Shown: positions 18,655-27,033 of the stretch, piece after piece
Layout of the letters: every line of letters starts with the position of its first letter
How positions within the stretch are numbered: the first letter of the stretch is position 1
Source: Pseudomonas gregormendelii
Lineage (GTDB): Bacteria > Pseudomonadota > Gammaproteobacteria > Pseudomonadales > Pseudomonadaceae
DNA length: 64,000 nucleotides
Assembly: GCF_017114825.1 (NCBI RefSeq)
Contig: NZ_JADEVO010000009.1
Location: 1 to 64,000 of the forward strand
Reading direction: 5' to 3'
Translations under genes and position numbers: made by a program
Notes under the pieces: generated by a model
What the model was told of the DNA's origin: nothing
What the model saw: the letters and a program-made list of their open reading frames with translations, nothing else
The model's database searches: none

Positions 18655-19281
18655 CTAACGGCTCAACAGCGACGCAGCACCCGCACCACTGAACAGGCCG
18701 GCACTGATCCGGTTAAACCAACTCTGCCCCTTGCCGCTTCGCATATACCGCGCCGCGCCGTGCGCACCCAGCCCATAAGCCAACTTGCACAGCAGATCCA
18801 GCACCGTCCACGTCGCAATCATCACCAGTAATTGCGGCAGGAACGGTTGTTCGGCGCTCAAAAACTGTGGCAGAAACGCAGCGAAGAAAAGAATGTCCTT
18901 CGGATTACTTGCGCCCAATACAAATGCGCGCCCGAACAGTGCGCGAAAGCGCGGAACAGCGGCCGTCTGGGGCACTTCAGCGCCCACCGACGGTTGGCGC
19001 GATTGCTGCCAGCTCTGCCAGGCGAGGTAGAACAGGTACAGCGCACCGACGATCTTCAGCGCGCTGAACAGCTGTTCCGAAGCCAGCAGCAGGGCGCCCA
19101 GGCCCAGTGCAGAAGCGCTGAGCAGGCAGATCGAGGCAATCACTCCCCCGAGGAAGGCGGGGTAAGACCGTCGCAGACCGTAATTCAGGCTGTTGCTGAT
19201 CATCAGCAACGACAGCGGTCCCGGGATCAGGATCACCACCAGTGCAGCGCCGCTGAACAGCAGCCAGGTTTCCAGACTCAT
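18655..19281 (-). CDS. LysE/RhtB-family amino-acid exporter
   Basis: A 208-residue membrane protein with about six hydrophobic helices and the LysE-family opening IPGPLSLLMISNSLNYG followed by FLGGVIAS. Members export amino acids such as lysine, homoserine, threonine or leucine by proton antiport; the substrate here is unknown. The ATG at 19279-19281 follows a strong AATGGAGGAAAG site; ten codons upstream are also open. It follows the purine permease in the same direction with 72 bases between them and may be cotranscribed, although a link to purine metabolism is not obvious. Confidence 0.88.
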   Translation of the reverse strand: MSLETWLLFSGAALVVILIPGPLSLLMISNSLNYGLRRSYPAFLGGVIASICLLSASALGLGALLLASEQLFSALKIVGALYLFYLAWQSWQQSRQPSVGAEVPQTAAVPRFRALFGRAFVLGASNPKDILFFAAFLPQFLSAEQPFLPQLLVMIATWTVLDLLCKLAYGLGAHGAARYMRSGKGQSWFNRISAGLFSGAGAASLLSR

Positions 19282-19353
19282 CACTTTCCTCCATTTGCGC
19301 AAAAGCCCCACCCGACGGGGTGAGGCTGGTTCGTAACGCTTACTGCGTAACGC

Positions 19354-20703
19354 TTACAAGAAAACGAACTTGGCGATGAAGATCGCGCACAACACCCACA
19401 GGCTGACGGAAATTTCCTTGTACTTGCCCGTGCCGGCCTTCAGTGCCACGTAGGTGATGAAACCCAAGGCGATACCGTCGGCAACCGAGAACGTCAGGGG
19501 CATCATGATCGCGGTGACAATCGCCGGGATACTATCGGTCGCTTCATCCCATTCGATGTGAGCCATGCCGCCCATCATCAACATGGCGACATAGATCAGC
19601 GCGCCGGCTGTGGCGTAGGCGGGAATCATCCCGGCCAGCGGTGCGAAGAACATCGCGGCAATAAATAGCACACCTACGGTGACTGCGGTAAGACCAGTCC
19701 GACCACCTGCGGCAACGCCAGCGGCACTTTCGACGTAGCTGGTGACGGGCGGCACACCCACCACCGCACCGAATACACTGGAAGCACTGTCGGCCTTGAG
19801 GGCACGGGAGAGGTTTTCGATCTTGCCGTCGGCATTTACCAGGCCGGCGCGCTGGGCCACGCCCATGAGGGTGCCGGCGGTGTCGAACATGTGCACGAAG
19901 AGAAAGGCGAGTACCACGCTGATCATGCTGACATTGAACACGCCGGCGACGTCCATGGCCATCCAGGTCGGGGCCAGGCTCGGCGGGGCCGACATGATGC
20001 CTTCATAATGCACAAGGCCCAGGCCCCAGCCTGCCAGTGTCACGGTGATGATGCTGATCAGAATCGCGCCAAATACCCTGTGGTAGCTGAGAACAGCAAT
20101 CATCAGGAAGCAGATGGCTGCCAGCAGCGGGCCAGGTTCGCGCAGGGAGCCCAGTTTGATCAGGGTAGCCGGGCTATCGACGACGATGCCCGCGGTTTTC
20201 AGGCCGATCAGCCCCAGGAACAACCCAACGCCGGCGCCCATGGCGTAGCGCAAACTCACTGGAATGCTGTTGAGCAGCCATTCGCGGATCCGCGAGAAGG
20301 TCAGGAACATGAACAGCACGCCAGACACGAAGACCGCGCCAAGGGCCGTTTCCCAGTTGTAGCCCATGGTGCCGACCACGGTGTAGGTGAAGAACGCGTT
20401 AAGCCCCATGCCCGGCGCCAGGCCGACCGGCCAGTTGGCATAAAGGCCCATCAGCAGGCAGCCCAGCGCAGCGGCGATGCAGGTGGCGACAAAAGCCGCA
20501 CCGTGATCAATCCCGGCATCGGCCATGATGTTGGGGTTGACGAAAATGATGTAAGCCATGGTGATGAAGGTTGTCAGACCGGCAATCAACTCGGTCTTCA
20601 CCGTGGTGCCATGCAAGCTGAGTTTAAACAGACGCTCCAGCCAGCCGGTGGGGGCGGGCGGCGAGAGGTCCAGCGTCGATGCTTCGGATTTGCGGCTTTC
20701 CAC
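19354..20703 (-). CDS. AzgA-type NCS2 purine permease (adenine/guanine/hypoxanthine)
   Basis: A 449-residue, roughly 12-helix transporter. The opening TVKTELIAGLTTFITMAYIIFVNPNI-type stretch (with its conserved Asn-Pro) and the internal PVTSYVESAAGVAAGGRTGLT block are diagnostic of the AzgA/PbuG/PurP family of proton-linked purine-base importers. The start is GTG at 20701-20703 with GGAG upstream. A TTGTGTACAA site 130 bases upstream matches those flanking puuE and uraH. This suggests purine-base import is controlled together with urate breakdown. The exact base imported is uncertain. Confidence 0.92.
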   Translation of the reverse strand: MESRKSEASTLDLSPPAPTGWLERLFKLSLHGTTVKTELIAGLTTFITMAYIIFVNPNIMADAGIDHGAAFVATCIAAALGCLLMGLYANWPVGLAPGMGLNAFFTYTVVGTMGYNWETALGAVFVSGVLFMFLTFSRIREWLLNSIPVSLRYAMGAGVGLFLGLIGLKTAGIVVDSPATLIKLGSLREPGPLLAAICFLMIAVLSYHRVFGAILISIITVTLAGWGLGLVHYEGIMSAPPSLAPTWMAMDVAGVFNVSMISVVLAFLFVHMFDTAGTLMGVAQRAGLVNADGKIENLSRALKADSASSVFGAVVGVPPVTSYVESAAGVAAGGRTGLTAVTVGVLFIAAMFFAPLAGMIPAYATAGALIYVAMLMMGGMAHIEWDEATDSIPAIVTAIMMPLTFSVADGIALGFITYVALKAGTGKYKEISVSLWVLCAIFIAKFVFL

Positions 20704-20832
20704 AGCGAGTACTCCTCAAGAGTTTTATTGTTATTTCCAGGACCGGACCCATGAGGGCGGCAGCGGTCCTTTGAGGCACTTGCGAATTTGTTGACCGCTT
20801 GGTCAGGAACTCGCACGAGGTGGATTATGCTT

Positions 20833-20842
20833 TTGTGTACAA
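20833..20842. promoter_or_regulatory. Putative operator TTGTGTACAA upstream of purine permease
   Basis: Identical to the site upstream of uraH. A weaker related sequence, TTGTAGACGA, follows at 20867-20876. The site lies in an A/T-rich segment suited to a promoter. Confidence 0.55.
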
Positions 20843-20913
20843 ATAAAGCAAATATTGTTTTTGCTCTTGTAGACGAAAACTTTGCAGATCGGAGTATATC
20901 GCCTGGCATGCCG

Positions 20914-21136
20914 CCTTCGCGAGCAAGCCCGATCCCACAGTGATATCCGCCGAACGCAAATGCTGCGTCCATCACCAACACCCTGTGGGAGGGGGCTTGC
21001 GATGGCAATCTCCCTGCCACATCAATGTCGAATGTGCAGACGCCATCGCGGGCAAGCCCGGCTCCCACAGTGATATCCGTCGAACATAAATATGGCGTCC
21101 ACCACCCAAATCCTGTGGGAGCGGGCCTGCCCGGGT
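20914..21136. repeat. Cluster of about five REP-like units
   Basis: Alternating-orientation GTGGGAGC/GCTCCCAC units with conserved filler (the phrase CACAGTGATATCCG occurs twice, at about 20935 and 21067) occupy this stretch. The remaining sequence from 20704 to 21667 has no convincing gene. It includes a perfect 9-base inverted repeat (AATAAACCG / CGGTTTATT) at 21325-21352. Confidence 0.8.
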
Positions 21137-21324
21137 AGAAACCGGGGACTTCCTTTACGTTTTAAACCAGAGGCATCGTTTACAGGTGCAAAAATGCGGT
21201 CAGGAGGTGCTTGACCATGCCCTGGAATCGAGAGTCCCCGATGGATCAACGAATCAAACTCATAGGCGTCTGGCGGCGGTCGTGCGTCAGGCCGGAGTCG
21301 CCCAGGTGGCCTGAAGGTAGAACT

Positions 21325-21352
21325 AATAAACCGGCCAATTGTACGGTTTATT
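21325..21352. other. Perfect 9-bp inverted repeat, role unknown
   Basis: AATAAACCG and CGGTTTATT are separated by ten bases and followed by TTTAAT. It could be an operator or a weak terminator. It stands between the purine permease and the AT-rich coiled-coil gene with no adjacent gene to assign it to. Confidence 0.45.
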
Positions 21353-21667
21353 TTAATCCTGGTTTTGTTCTGAAAATGGATTGCGTATGGCGACATGAGT
21401 TTGCCAGCCAAACCGCGGCAATACGTAGTAGCACTCTAATAGGGTCAGGTTTTGGAGGGTAGGCGCACTCGGGAGCGGAATATCTCCACCTGCTGCTTAC
21501 GAGCACGCGATAGCGTTCAAACCACCTGGGGAATGGAGTTAACTGACCATGATGGCGCTCAGAATGATAAAGAGCGTATTTTGCAAGATACCCTTATCCA
21601 TTACATCGTATATTTATTTAAGATTTTTATGTAATTGCTTATAAAAAATTTCAAGGGTGGGGTAATT

Positions 21668-22810
21668 ATGCAGTCTTCAGGTTTGTCCGGTCCAGCGCAA
21701 GGACCACTCAGTCGTAAATTAGATGAACTGCACGCAGCCGATAAAGTTTCAAAAAAGAACTTGGGCAAGCTCGATAAAATAGTCGGTGAGCTTGATAACA
21801 CCAAAAATAATCCCGCATTGATGAATGCAATTAAATCAATGGGAAAAAGTACAGGTGATCTGAAGGGGCTGTTTATTTCGCTGCGTGTAAAACTCGTCGA
21901 TCAGAACTCTCGTATGTTCGATAAAAAACAGGGGCAGTTAATATCTATCGAGGAAAAAATTATACCGATCGCCAAGAAAGTTGATGAGAAAAACATACGG
22001 CTTAGAATGCGTAGTATTGACGCTGAGATTGACGACAAAGAAGGAGAAATTAAAAGGCTTGATGGTAAAAATCGCAGAAACGCAGAAAGAAAAGCACCCC
22101 TTGAAAGAAAGATTGAATGGGCAAAAGCCAGTGATAGCGACTTGGAATCTATTCGCAACAACCTTCGGAAGAAAACCGCTAAGCTCATTGCTAATGTTCA
22201 GAAACCACATGAAAAGAAAATTTCCACGATAGACAGTCAAATTCAGAGTCTGAAAAATAGCAAAGATCTAGCTTTGGAGCACGCGTCAAGGAATGGCGTC
22301 GCGGTAAGTCATCGTCTGGATCGGGCCGTCGAGGGCGAGATCTATGATCATACAAATACTGGTTTTGGAACAGAAACGTGGTCCTCTTACATACAAAGAG
22401 ATGAATTTGTTATCAAGACATTCGGTTCTGTGGAAAAAGAGGGCGATGGGAAATATCCACAATACATTAAAGTCCCAAATGCTGCGGGTGAGGAGTGGAA
22501 AAGACTTGTGAAAGACTTTTTGGATTCTCCAGCTAAACTAGAGAAGTTGCAGTTGGATAAAGACAAGCTTGAAAAAGACCATAGGCAACTAGTTGAATTA
22601 ATGACGAGCGAAGCGGAAAGTCCGGATAACAAAATTTCTGAGCAAGAAATTACTGAAATAAATAATTCTATCTCTACTTTCAAGAAAGAAAATGAAAACC
22701 GTGAGAAAAAAATTAAAGAATTTAAGGACTCTATTTCCAAGCTTAAGCAGGAGCGAACGAGATTGGTTGAAGAGTTTATGTTTTTGCAACGCATGAGCCC
22801 CGCATCCTGA
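21668..22810 (+). CDS. AT-rich orphan coiled-coil protein, function unknown
   Basis: A 380-residue hydrophilic protein that I do not recognise. Its first 18 residues are Ser/Gly/Pro-rich (QSSGLSGPAQGPLSRK). Three heptad-like, Lys/Glu-rich coiled-coil blocks follow at about residues 20-75, 90-210 and 290-370. They flank a more globular middle section around residues 220-290 (YDHTNTGFGTETWSSYIQRD, EGDGKYPQYIKVPNAAGEEW). There is no signal peptide or membrane segment. I chose the ATG at 21668-21670 because GGGTGGGG lies just upstream; eleven more codons are open before it. Codon use is rich in A/T third positions (AAA, GAT, ATT), unlike every neighbour, which points to horizontal acquisition. 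A secreted effector or toxin-like role is possible but unsupported by any recognised domain. Confidence 0.8.
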   Translation: MQSSGLSGPAQGPLSRKLDELHAADKVSKKNLGKLDKIVGELDNTKNNPALMNAIKSMGKSTGDLKGLFISLRVKLVDQNSRMFDKKQGQLISIEEKIIPIAKKVDEKNIRLRMRSIDAEIDDKEGEIKRLDGKNRRNAERKAPLERKIEWAKASDSDLESIRNNLRKKTAKLIANVQKPHEKKISTIDSQIQSLKNSKDLALEHASRNGVAVSHRLDRAVEGEIYDHTNTGFGTETWSSYIQRDEFVIKTFGSVEKEGDGKYPQYIKVPNAAGEEWKRLVKDFLDSPAKLEKLQLDKDKLEKDHRQLVELMTSEAESPDNKISEQEITEINNSISTFKKENENREKKIKEFKDSISKLKQERTRLVEEFMFLQRMSPAS

Positions 22811-22836
22811 AGCCGAATTTATTTTCGTGCCGCATG

Positions 22837-22870
22837 CAAGTAAAGCCCACAATCTGGTGGGCTTTACTTG
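22837..22870. terminator. Long hairpin after the orphan gene
   Basis: A perfect 14-base stem (CAAGTAAAGCCCAC / GTGGGCTTTACTTG) with a six-base loop lies 27 bases after the stop codon. There is no T-run, so termination is inferred from stem strength and position. A second hairpin, GTTGCGC-GCGA-GCGCAAC, follows at 22890-22907. Confidence 0.6.
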
Positions 22871-22971
22871 TGTGCGGCATGCATGTCGTGTTGCGCGCGA
22901 GCGCAACCAGGCTTGGCTGTGCTGGCCCACTTACGAGTACGCGAAGGCGCCAGATCAAACATCCAAATGGA

Positions 22972-23343
22972 TCAAGCCGCTGCAAACCGCTTATCCAGAT
23001 AATCAATGATCACCTTGGACTCATACATCCAGGTGGTCTGCCCATTCTCTTCGATGCGCAGGCACGGCACCTTGATTTTGCCGCCTTGATCCAGCAGCGT
23101 CTTGCGATCCTGTTCGTTGTTCTTCGCATCGCGCAACGCAACCGGCACATTCAGGCGGCGCAGGGCGCGGCGGGTTTTGACGCAGAACGGGCAGGCGTGG
23201 AATTGATACAGGGTCAGGTCCCTGGCGGCGGAGTTGACCTTGGCCTGAACCTCGGCCGGGCGCTGCTTCTTGCCCGGGCGGGTGATGAAGTCGATGAAGA
23301 TGATCAGTTGGCCAAGGCCGACACGAAGCGCTTTTACGAACAC
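22972..23343 (-). CDS. Glutaredoxin-like / GST N-terminal-domain protein
   Basis: A 123-residue protein. An N-terminal hydrophobic segment (LGQLIIFIDFITRP) may anchor it in the membrane, and a thioredoxin-fold domain with the redox motif CPFC follows (in YQFHACPFCVKTRRAL). The cis-Pro segment KVPCLRI and the ESKVIIDYLDKRF end are as in glutaredoxins and GST N-terminal domains. It probably uses glutathione in thiol-disulphide exchange. The start is GTG at 23341-23343 with GAGG upstream. There is no GST C-terminal helical domain. Confidence 0.82.
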   Translation of the reverse strand: MFVKALRVGLGQLIIFIDFITRPGKKQRPAEVQAKVNSAARDLTLYQFHACPFCVKTRRALRRLNVPVALRDAKNNEQDRKTLLDQGGKIKVPCLRIEENGQTTWMYESKVIIDYLDKRFAAA

Positions 23344-23403
23344 GGTACAAGCCTCACGGTGGGAATTGATAAAGGCGCGCAGCTTACCTGATTTTTGCCG
23401 GAC

Positions 23404-23434
23404 GAAAAAAAACCGGCGATGAATGCCGGTTTTC
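23404..23434 (-). terminator. Rho-independent terminator of folE
   Basis: Read on the minus strand, ACCGGC, a seven-base loop and GCCGGT are followed by a run of eight T residues, 14 bases after the folE stop. Confidence 0.85.
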
Positions 23435-23447
23435 TCCGTGTTGCGAA

Positions 23448-23993
23448 TTACTTGATGAGGCTGAGGAATTCGCTGCGGGTCGCGGCGTTCTCACGGAACT
23501 CACCGAGCATCACAGACGTGATCATCGACGAATTCTGCTTCTCCACACCGCGCATCATCATGCACATGTGCTTGGCCTCGATCACCACTGCAACGCCCAG
23601 GGCGCCGGTGACTTCCATCACCGCGTCGGCGATCTGGCGGCTGAGGTTTTCCTGGATCTGCAGGCGGCGGGCGTACATATCGACGATCCGCGCGACTTTC
23701 GACAGCCCCAGCACCTTGCCACTCGGAATATAGGCAACATGGGCCTTGCCGATGAACGGCAGCAGGTGATGCTCACACAACGAGTAGAGCTCGATGTCCT
23801 TCACCAGCACCATTTCGCTGTTGTCGGAGCTGAACAAGGCACCATTGGTGACTTCTTCCAGCGTCTGTTCATAGCCGCGGCAGAGATACTGCATGGCTTT
23901 GGCGGCACGCTTTGGCGTGTCGAGCAGGCCCTCGCGGGATACGTCCTCGCCCAATTGGCCGAGAATCGCGGTGTAATTCTGTTCCAGGGACAT
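23448..23993 (-). CDS. folE: GTP cyclohydrolase I
   Basis: A 181-residue enzyme. The zinc/active-site motif [18 protein letters not shown] sits mid-protein, followed by [16 protein letters not shown] and the C-terminal [12 protein letters not shown] with the last zinc Cys. It opens GTP to 7,8-dihydroneopterin triphosphate, the first step toward folate, and also supplies queuosine precursors. Pseudomonads often have two folE paralogues; the symbol is used generically. The ATG at 23991-23993 starts the conserved N-terminus. Confidence 0.95.
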   Translation of the reverse strand: MSLEQNYTAILGQLGEDVSREGLLDTPKRAAKAMQYLCRGYEQTLEEVTNGALFSSDNSEMVLVKDIELYSLCEHHLLPFIGKAHVAYIPSGKVLGLSKVARIVDMYARRLQIQENLSRQIADAVMEVTGALGVAVVIEAKHMCMMMRGVEKQNSSMITSVMLGEFRENAATRSEFLSLIK

Positions 23994-24070
23994 GAAACTA
24001 CCTGTGGGATTCTACGCAAAGGGCAAGGGTACGGTGGCGGACACGGCGCTGCAAGCGTGAAGCGACAGGT

Positions 24071-24628
24071 TTAATCGTCGCGACCTTCCATCATGGTGCG
24101 CTTGAGCATCACATAAACCGCTCCGGCACCGCCGTGTCGGGCCTGGCACGAGGTGAAGCCGAGCACTTGGGAATGCTGGCGCAGCCAGGTGTTGACGTGG
24201 CTTTTGATCATCGGGCGCTTGCCGTCCAGGCGCACGGCTTTGCCATGGGTGACGCGCACGCAGCGGATTTCGAATTTGGTGGCTTCGGCGAGGAAGGCCC
24301 ACAGGGTTTCCCGGGCTTTTTCCACGGTCATGCCGTGCAGGTCGAGGCTGCCTTCAAAAGGGATCTGGCCGACCTTGAGCTTGCGCATCTGGCTTTCCTG
24401 CACCCCGTCACGGGCCCACATCAGCTCGTCTTCGGGGCCGACGTCGATCACGAACTGGTCGGACAGGCCGTCAACGGTGGTGGCATCGGTGCGCACGGTG
24501 GCGGCCTGGCGCAGCGTGGCTATCTGCGCGCGGTCAGCCTTGGGTTTGCCGGTTTCGGCGCGATCGTGCTTGATCGGCTTGACGCCTTGGATCGCACTTT
24601 TGAACAGGGAAAAATCGTCGTCTTGCAT
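24071..24628 (-). CDS. Smr-domain protein (putative endonuclease)
   Basis: A 185-residue protein: an acidic/charged N-terminal region (MQDDDFSLFKSAIQGVKPIKHD) followed by a C-terminal Smr domain with LDLHGMTVEKARE and VTHGKAVRLDG, the LDLHG and HGK motifs of the MutS2-type Smr fold. Such stand-alone Smr proteins are nucleic-acid-binding nickases or RNases of poorly defined role. The ATG at 24626-24628 follows AGGCTG; the frame is open 17 codons further. It lies 77 bases upstream of folE in the same direction. Confidence 0.88.
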   Translation of the reverse strand: MQDDDFSLFKSAIQGVKPIKHDRAETGKPKADRAQIATLRQAATVRTDATTVDGLSDQFVIDVGPEDELMWARDGVQESQMRKLKVGQIPFEGSLDLHGMTVEKARETLWAFLAEATKFEIRCVRVTHGKAVRLDGKRPMIKSHVNTWLRQHSQVLGFTSCQARHGGAGAVYVMLKRTMMEGRDD

Positions 24629-24714
24629 GTCAGCCTCCGCGAAGGGCGGCCAGTTTACCCAAGTCGGGGCTTGAGCCATAACAATTGAGGCCCGTCAGCA
24701 GGCGGGCCTTTGCA

Positions 24715-25035
24715 TCAATCGTGTTTTTTCATCAGGTGCGGCGACATGTTCAGTTCCCGTGATTGCCGCGCGCGACGACGGCAGCGGCGCCACAACCATA
24801 CGCCCAGGTACAAAACGAACAGCCCGACAGCCAGGATGATCGTCGAGCCCAATGGGCTTGCATTCAGTTCGCCGAGTGCGGGCGGGCGGCCGAGCAGGCT
24901 GGCAGCGCCGGCCATCGCGAGCAGCACGCCGCAGGTGGCCAGCAGCGCAGCGAATGCGGCACCAAAACGAAAACGCCAGTTGCTCTGGCCTTTGGGGCGC
25001 AGGCGCCGAGCGTCAAAACCATCGGATAACTTCAT
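24715..25035 (-). CDS. Small two-helix membrane protein, unknown
   Basis: A 106-residue protein with a basic N-terminus, two transmembrane helices (FGAAFAALLATCGVLLAMAG and STIILAVGLFVLYLGVWLW) and an Arg-rich tail (RRCRRRARQSREL). I chose the ATG at 25033-25035, which has GAGGAAGG upstream; the longer frame starts 38 codons earlier without a clear ribosome site. The basic ends on both sides suggest both termini face the cytoplasm. No family was recognised. Confidence 0.65.
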   Translation of the reverse strand: MKLSDGFDARRLRPKGQSNWRFRFGAAFAALLATCGVLLAMAGAASLLGRPPALGELNASPLGSTIILAVGLFVLYLGVWLWRRCRRRARQSRELNMSPHLMKKHD

Positions 25036-25166
25036 TCCGACCTTCCTCAATGGGTATCGGCCCTTCGACCGGGAGTTGACCGGGATGTTCCTGAGGCTAA
25101 GACAATTACAGCAAATGAGAGGCTTTTGCGGATGAGCGGCGATATGCACCGCTCGTCAGGCATCGG

Positions 25167-25757
25167 TCAAATCAGTTCGTGAGTCAGGGCGAGGGTGGCG
25201 AAGTTGTCCGCCATGATCGCCATTTCTGTCTGCTGCACGTGTTCGGCGCTGAGGACTGTGCCCTTGTAAGGCAGGTCGCGGGTGGCACAGGCGTCTTCGA
25301 CGAGGGTGCAGCGAAAGCCCAGGTTTTTCGCCGCGCGTACGGTGGTGCTGACACTGGAATGGCTCATGAAGCCGCATACGATCAGGTCCAGCGAGCCCAG
25401 ATTCTGCAAGCGCTCCAGCAATTCGGTGCCGTGAAACGCGCTCGGCAGCAGTTTGCCGATGATGGTTTCGTCGGCCAGGGGCTCCAGGCCTGGAATGAAT
25501 TCACCGCGTTCGCCCTGGGGGTCAAACAGACCACCCACGGTGCCAAGGTGACGCACATGCACGATCGGCCGGCCGGCGGCGCGGGCAGCGCTTACCAGTT
25601 GCTTGATGTTCGCGACGGCAGCATCCATGCCGTTCAGGGCCAGGGGACCACTGAGGTATTCCTTCTGGGCATCGATGATGACAAGGGTCGCATGACTCAG
25701 ATTGGCTGCTGCATAACCGCGGCCGCTGAGTTGAAACATCGTTTTTGGAACGGACAT
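25167..25757 (-). CDS. Isochorismatase-superfamily protein with Ser replacing the catalytic Cys
   Basis: A 196-residue protein with the isochorismatase-like fold: Asp29 in VIIDAQKEY, Lys102 in IIGKLLPSAF, and the nucleophile loop CGFMSHSSVSTT at residues 128-139. In cysteine hydrolases of this family (nicotinamidase, carbamoylsarcosine amidase) the loop reads GxxTxxCV; here Ser135 occupies the Cys place, while a Cys lies earlier at 128. The cis-peptide-like region before it and the C-terminal DACATRDLP are conserved. It may be a hydrolase using Ser, or an isochorismatase-type enzyme without covalent catalysis. The ATG at 25755-25757 was chosen; 36 further upstream codons are open. Confidence 0.8.
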   Translation of the reverse strand: MSVPKTMFQLSGRGYAAANLSHATLVIIDAQKEYLSGPLALNGMDAAVANIKQLVSAARAAGRPIVHVRHLGTVGGLFDPQGERGEFIPGLEPLADETIIGKLLPSAFHGTELLERLQNLGSLDLIVCGFMSHSSVSTTVRAAKNLGFRCTLVEDACATRDLPYKGTVLSAEHVQQTEMAIMADNFATLALTHELI

Positions 25758-25997
25758 TCTGGGGCTCCTTCGGGTGGGGCTTTTGCGACATTGTCCTCTG
25801 GCTGAGCGATTCTGTGAATCGCTACCATCGCAGATGCCGTCTTTACTGGCTTGCAGCCTTGTCATTACTCACAATTTGTTCATCGGCCTGGCGAAAAAAC
25901 AGAAAAGTCCTACATTTGCCGGGATGTTTTTACGGCGTCGTCGCCAGGCGTTTTGGCTGGTAGAATCGCCAGTCGTTTTTTCAGAGAGTTTGCCCCC

Positions 25998-26906
25998 GTG
26001 ATCACTTCCCGACTTCGTACCCTGCGCGACCATATCCGTTGGGCCGTCAGCCGCTTCCATGGGGAGGATCTGTTCTTCGGCCATGGGACCGACAACGCCT
26101 GGGACGAAGCTCGTCAACTGGTGTTGGGTGCATTGCACCTGCCGTGGGAAATGGCGGACAGCTACCTCGACTGCAACCTGGAAGAGGACGAGTTGGTCAA
26201 CCTCCAGCGATTGCTCAAGCGGCGCATCGAAGAACGTATTCCCACCGCCTATTTGCTCGGTGAGGCCTGGTTCTGCGGCATGTCGTTCATCGTGGACGAA
26301 CGCGTGCTGATCCCGCGCTCGCCGATCGGCGAGCTGATCGAAAAACGTTTCGAGCCATGGCTGGGCAGCGAGCCTGCACGAATCCTCGACCTGTGCACCG
26401 GTTCCGGCTGCATCGGGATTGCCTGCGCCTACGAATTCCAGAACGCCGAGGTGGTGCTGGCCGACCTGTCCTTCGAAGCGCTGGAAGTGGCCAACCAGAA
26501 CATCGAGCGCCATGGCGTCGATGAGCGCGTGTACACGGTGCAGGGCGATGGGTTCGATGGGTTGCCAGGACAGCGCTTCGACCTGATCGTGTCGAACCCG
26601 CCTTATGTCGATGCCGAAGATTTTGCCGACATGCCGGACGAGTACCAGCATGAGCCGGAACTTGGCCTGGCGTGCGGCGACGATGGCTTGAACCTGGTGC
26701 GCCGCATGCTCGCACAAGCCGGCGAGCATTTGACCGAGAAGGGTTTGCTGATTGTCGAAGTAGGCAACAGCCAGGTGCACGTCGAGGGGTTGTACCCGGA
26801 GGTCGATTTCGCCTGGCTGGACTTAGAGCGCGGTGGACACGGGGTGTTCATGTTGACGGCGCAGCAGTGCCGGGAGCATCAGGCGCTATTCGCGTCCCGC
26901 GTCTGA
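25998..26906 (+). CDS. prmB: Ribosomal protein L3 N5-glutamine methyltransferase
   Basis: A 302-residue SAM-dependent methyltransferase of the HemK/PrmB group. It has the SAM-binding motif [15 protein letters not shown] and the catalytic [10 protein letters not shown] motif that holds the target glutamine amide. The N-terminal helical domain ([25 protein letters not shown]) is PrmB-like, not PrmC-like. It methylates a glutamine of ribosomal protein L3. The start is GTG at 25998-26000, which gives the standard length. In pseudomonads prmB commonly lies close upstream of aroC, as here. Confidence 0.94.
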   Translation: MITSRLRTLRDHIRWAVSRFHGEDLFFGHGTDNAWDEARQLVLGALHLPWEMADSYLDCNLEEDELVNLQRLLKRRIEERIPTAYLLGEAWFCGMSFIVDERVLIPRSPIGELIEKRFEPWLGSEPARILDLCTGSGCIGIACAYEFQNAEVVLADLSFEALEVANQNIERHGVDERVYTVQGDGFDGLPGQRFDLIVSNPPYVDAEDFADMPDEYQHEPELGLACGDDGLNLVRRMLAQAGEHLTEKGLLIVEVGNSQVHVEGLYPEVDFAWLDLERGGHGVFMLTAQQCREHQALFASRV

Positions 26907-26919
26907 CCCGAGGAAGCCA

Positions 26920-27011
26920 TCGCTGGCAAGCCAGGCTCCCACAGGTTTTTGTGTCGTTCAGCCATTATCGCAACGACAGTAATCCTGTTGGAGCCTGGCT
27001 TGCCAGCGATG
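26920..27011. repeat. REP-like inverted pair after prmB
   Basis: GCCATCGCTGGCAAGCCAGG and its inverted partner flank a spacer of about 50 bases between the convergent prmB and the unknown gene at 27034. Confidence 0.8.
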
Positions 27012-27033
27012 GCGGCACCATAGCCCCCAAGCC

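Noticed and set aside
21211..21462. Small plus-strand frame with AGGAGG upstream
   Set aside because: The ribosome-like site is present, but the product has no plausible fold and its end reads through REP-like sequence; support is too weak.
21430..21667. Type III secretion hrp-box upstream of the orphan gene
   Set aside because: I looked for GGAACC followed by CCAC at 15-17 bases and found only partial matches with wrong spacing.
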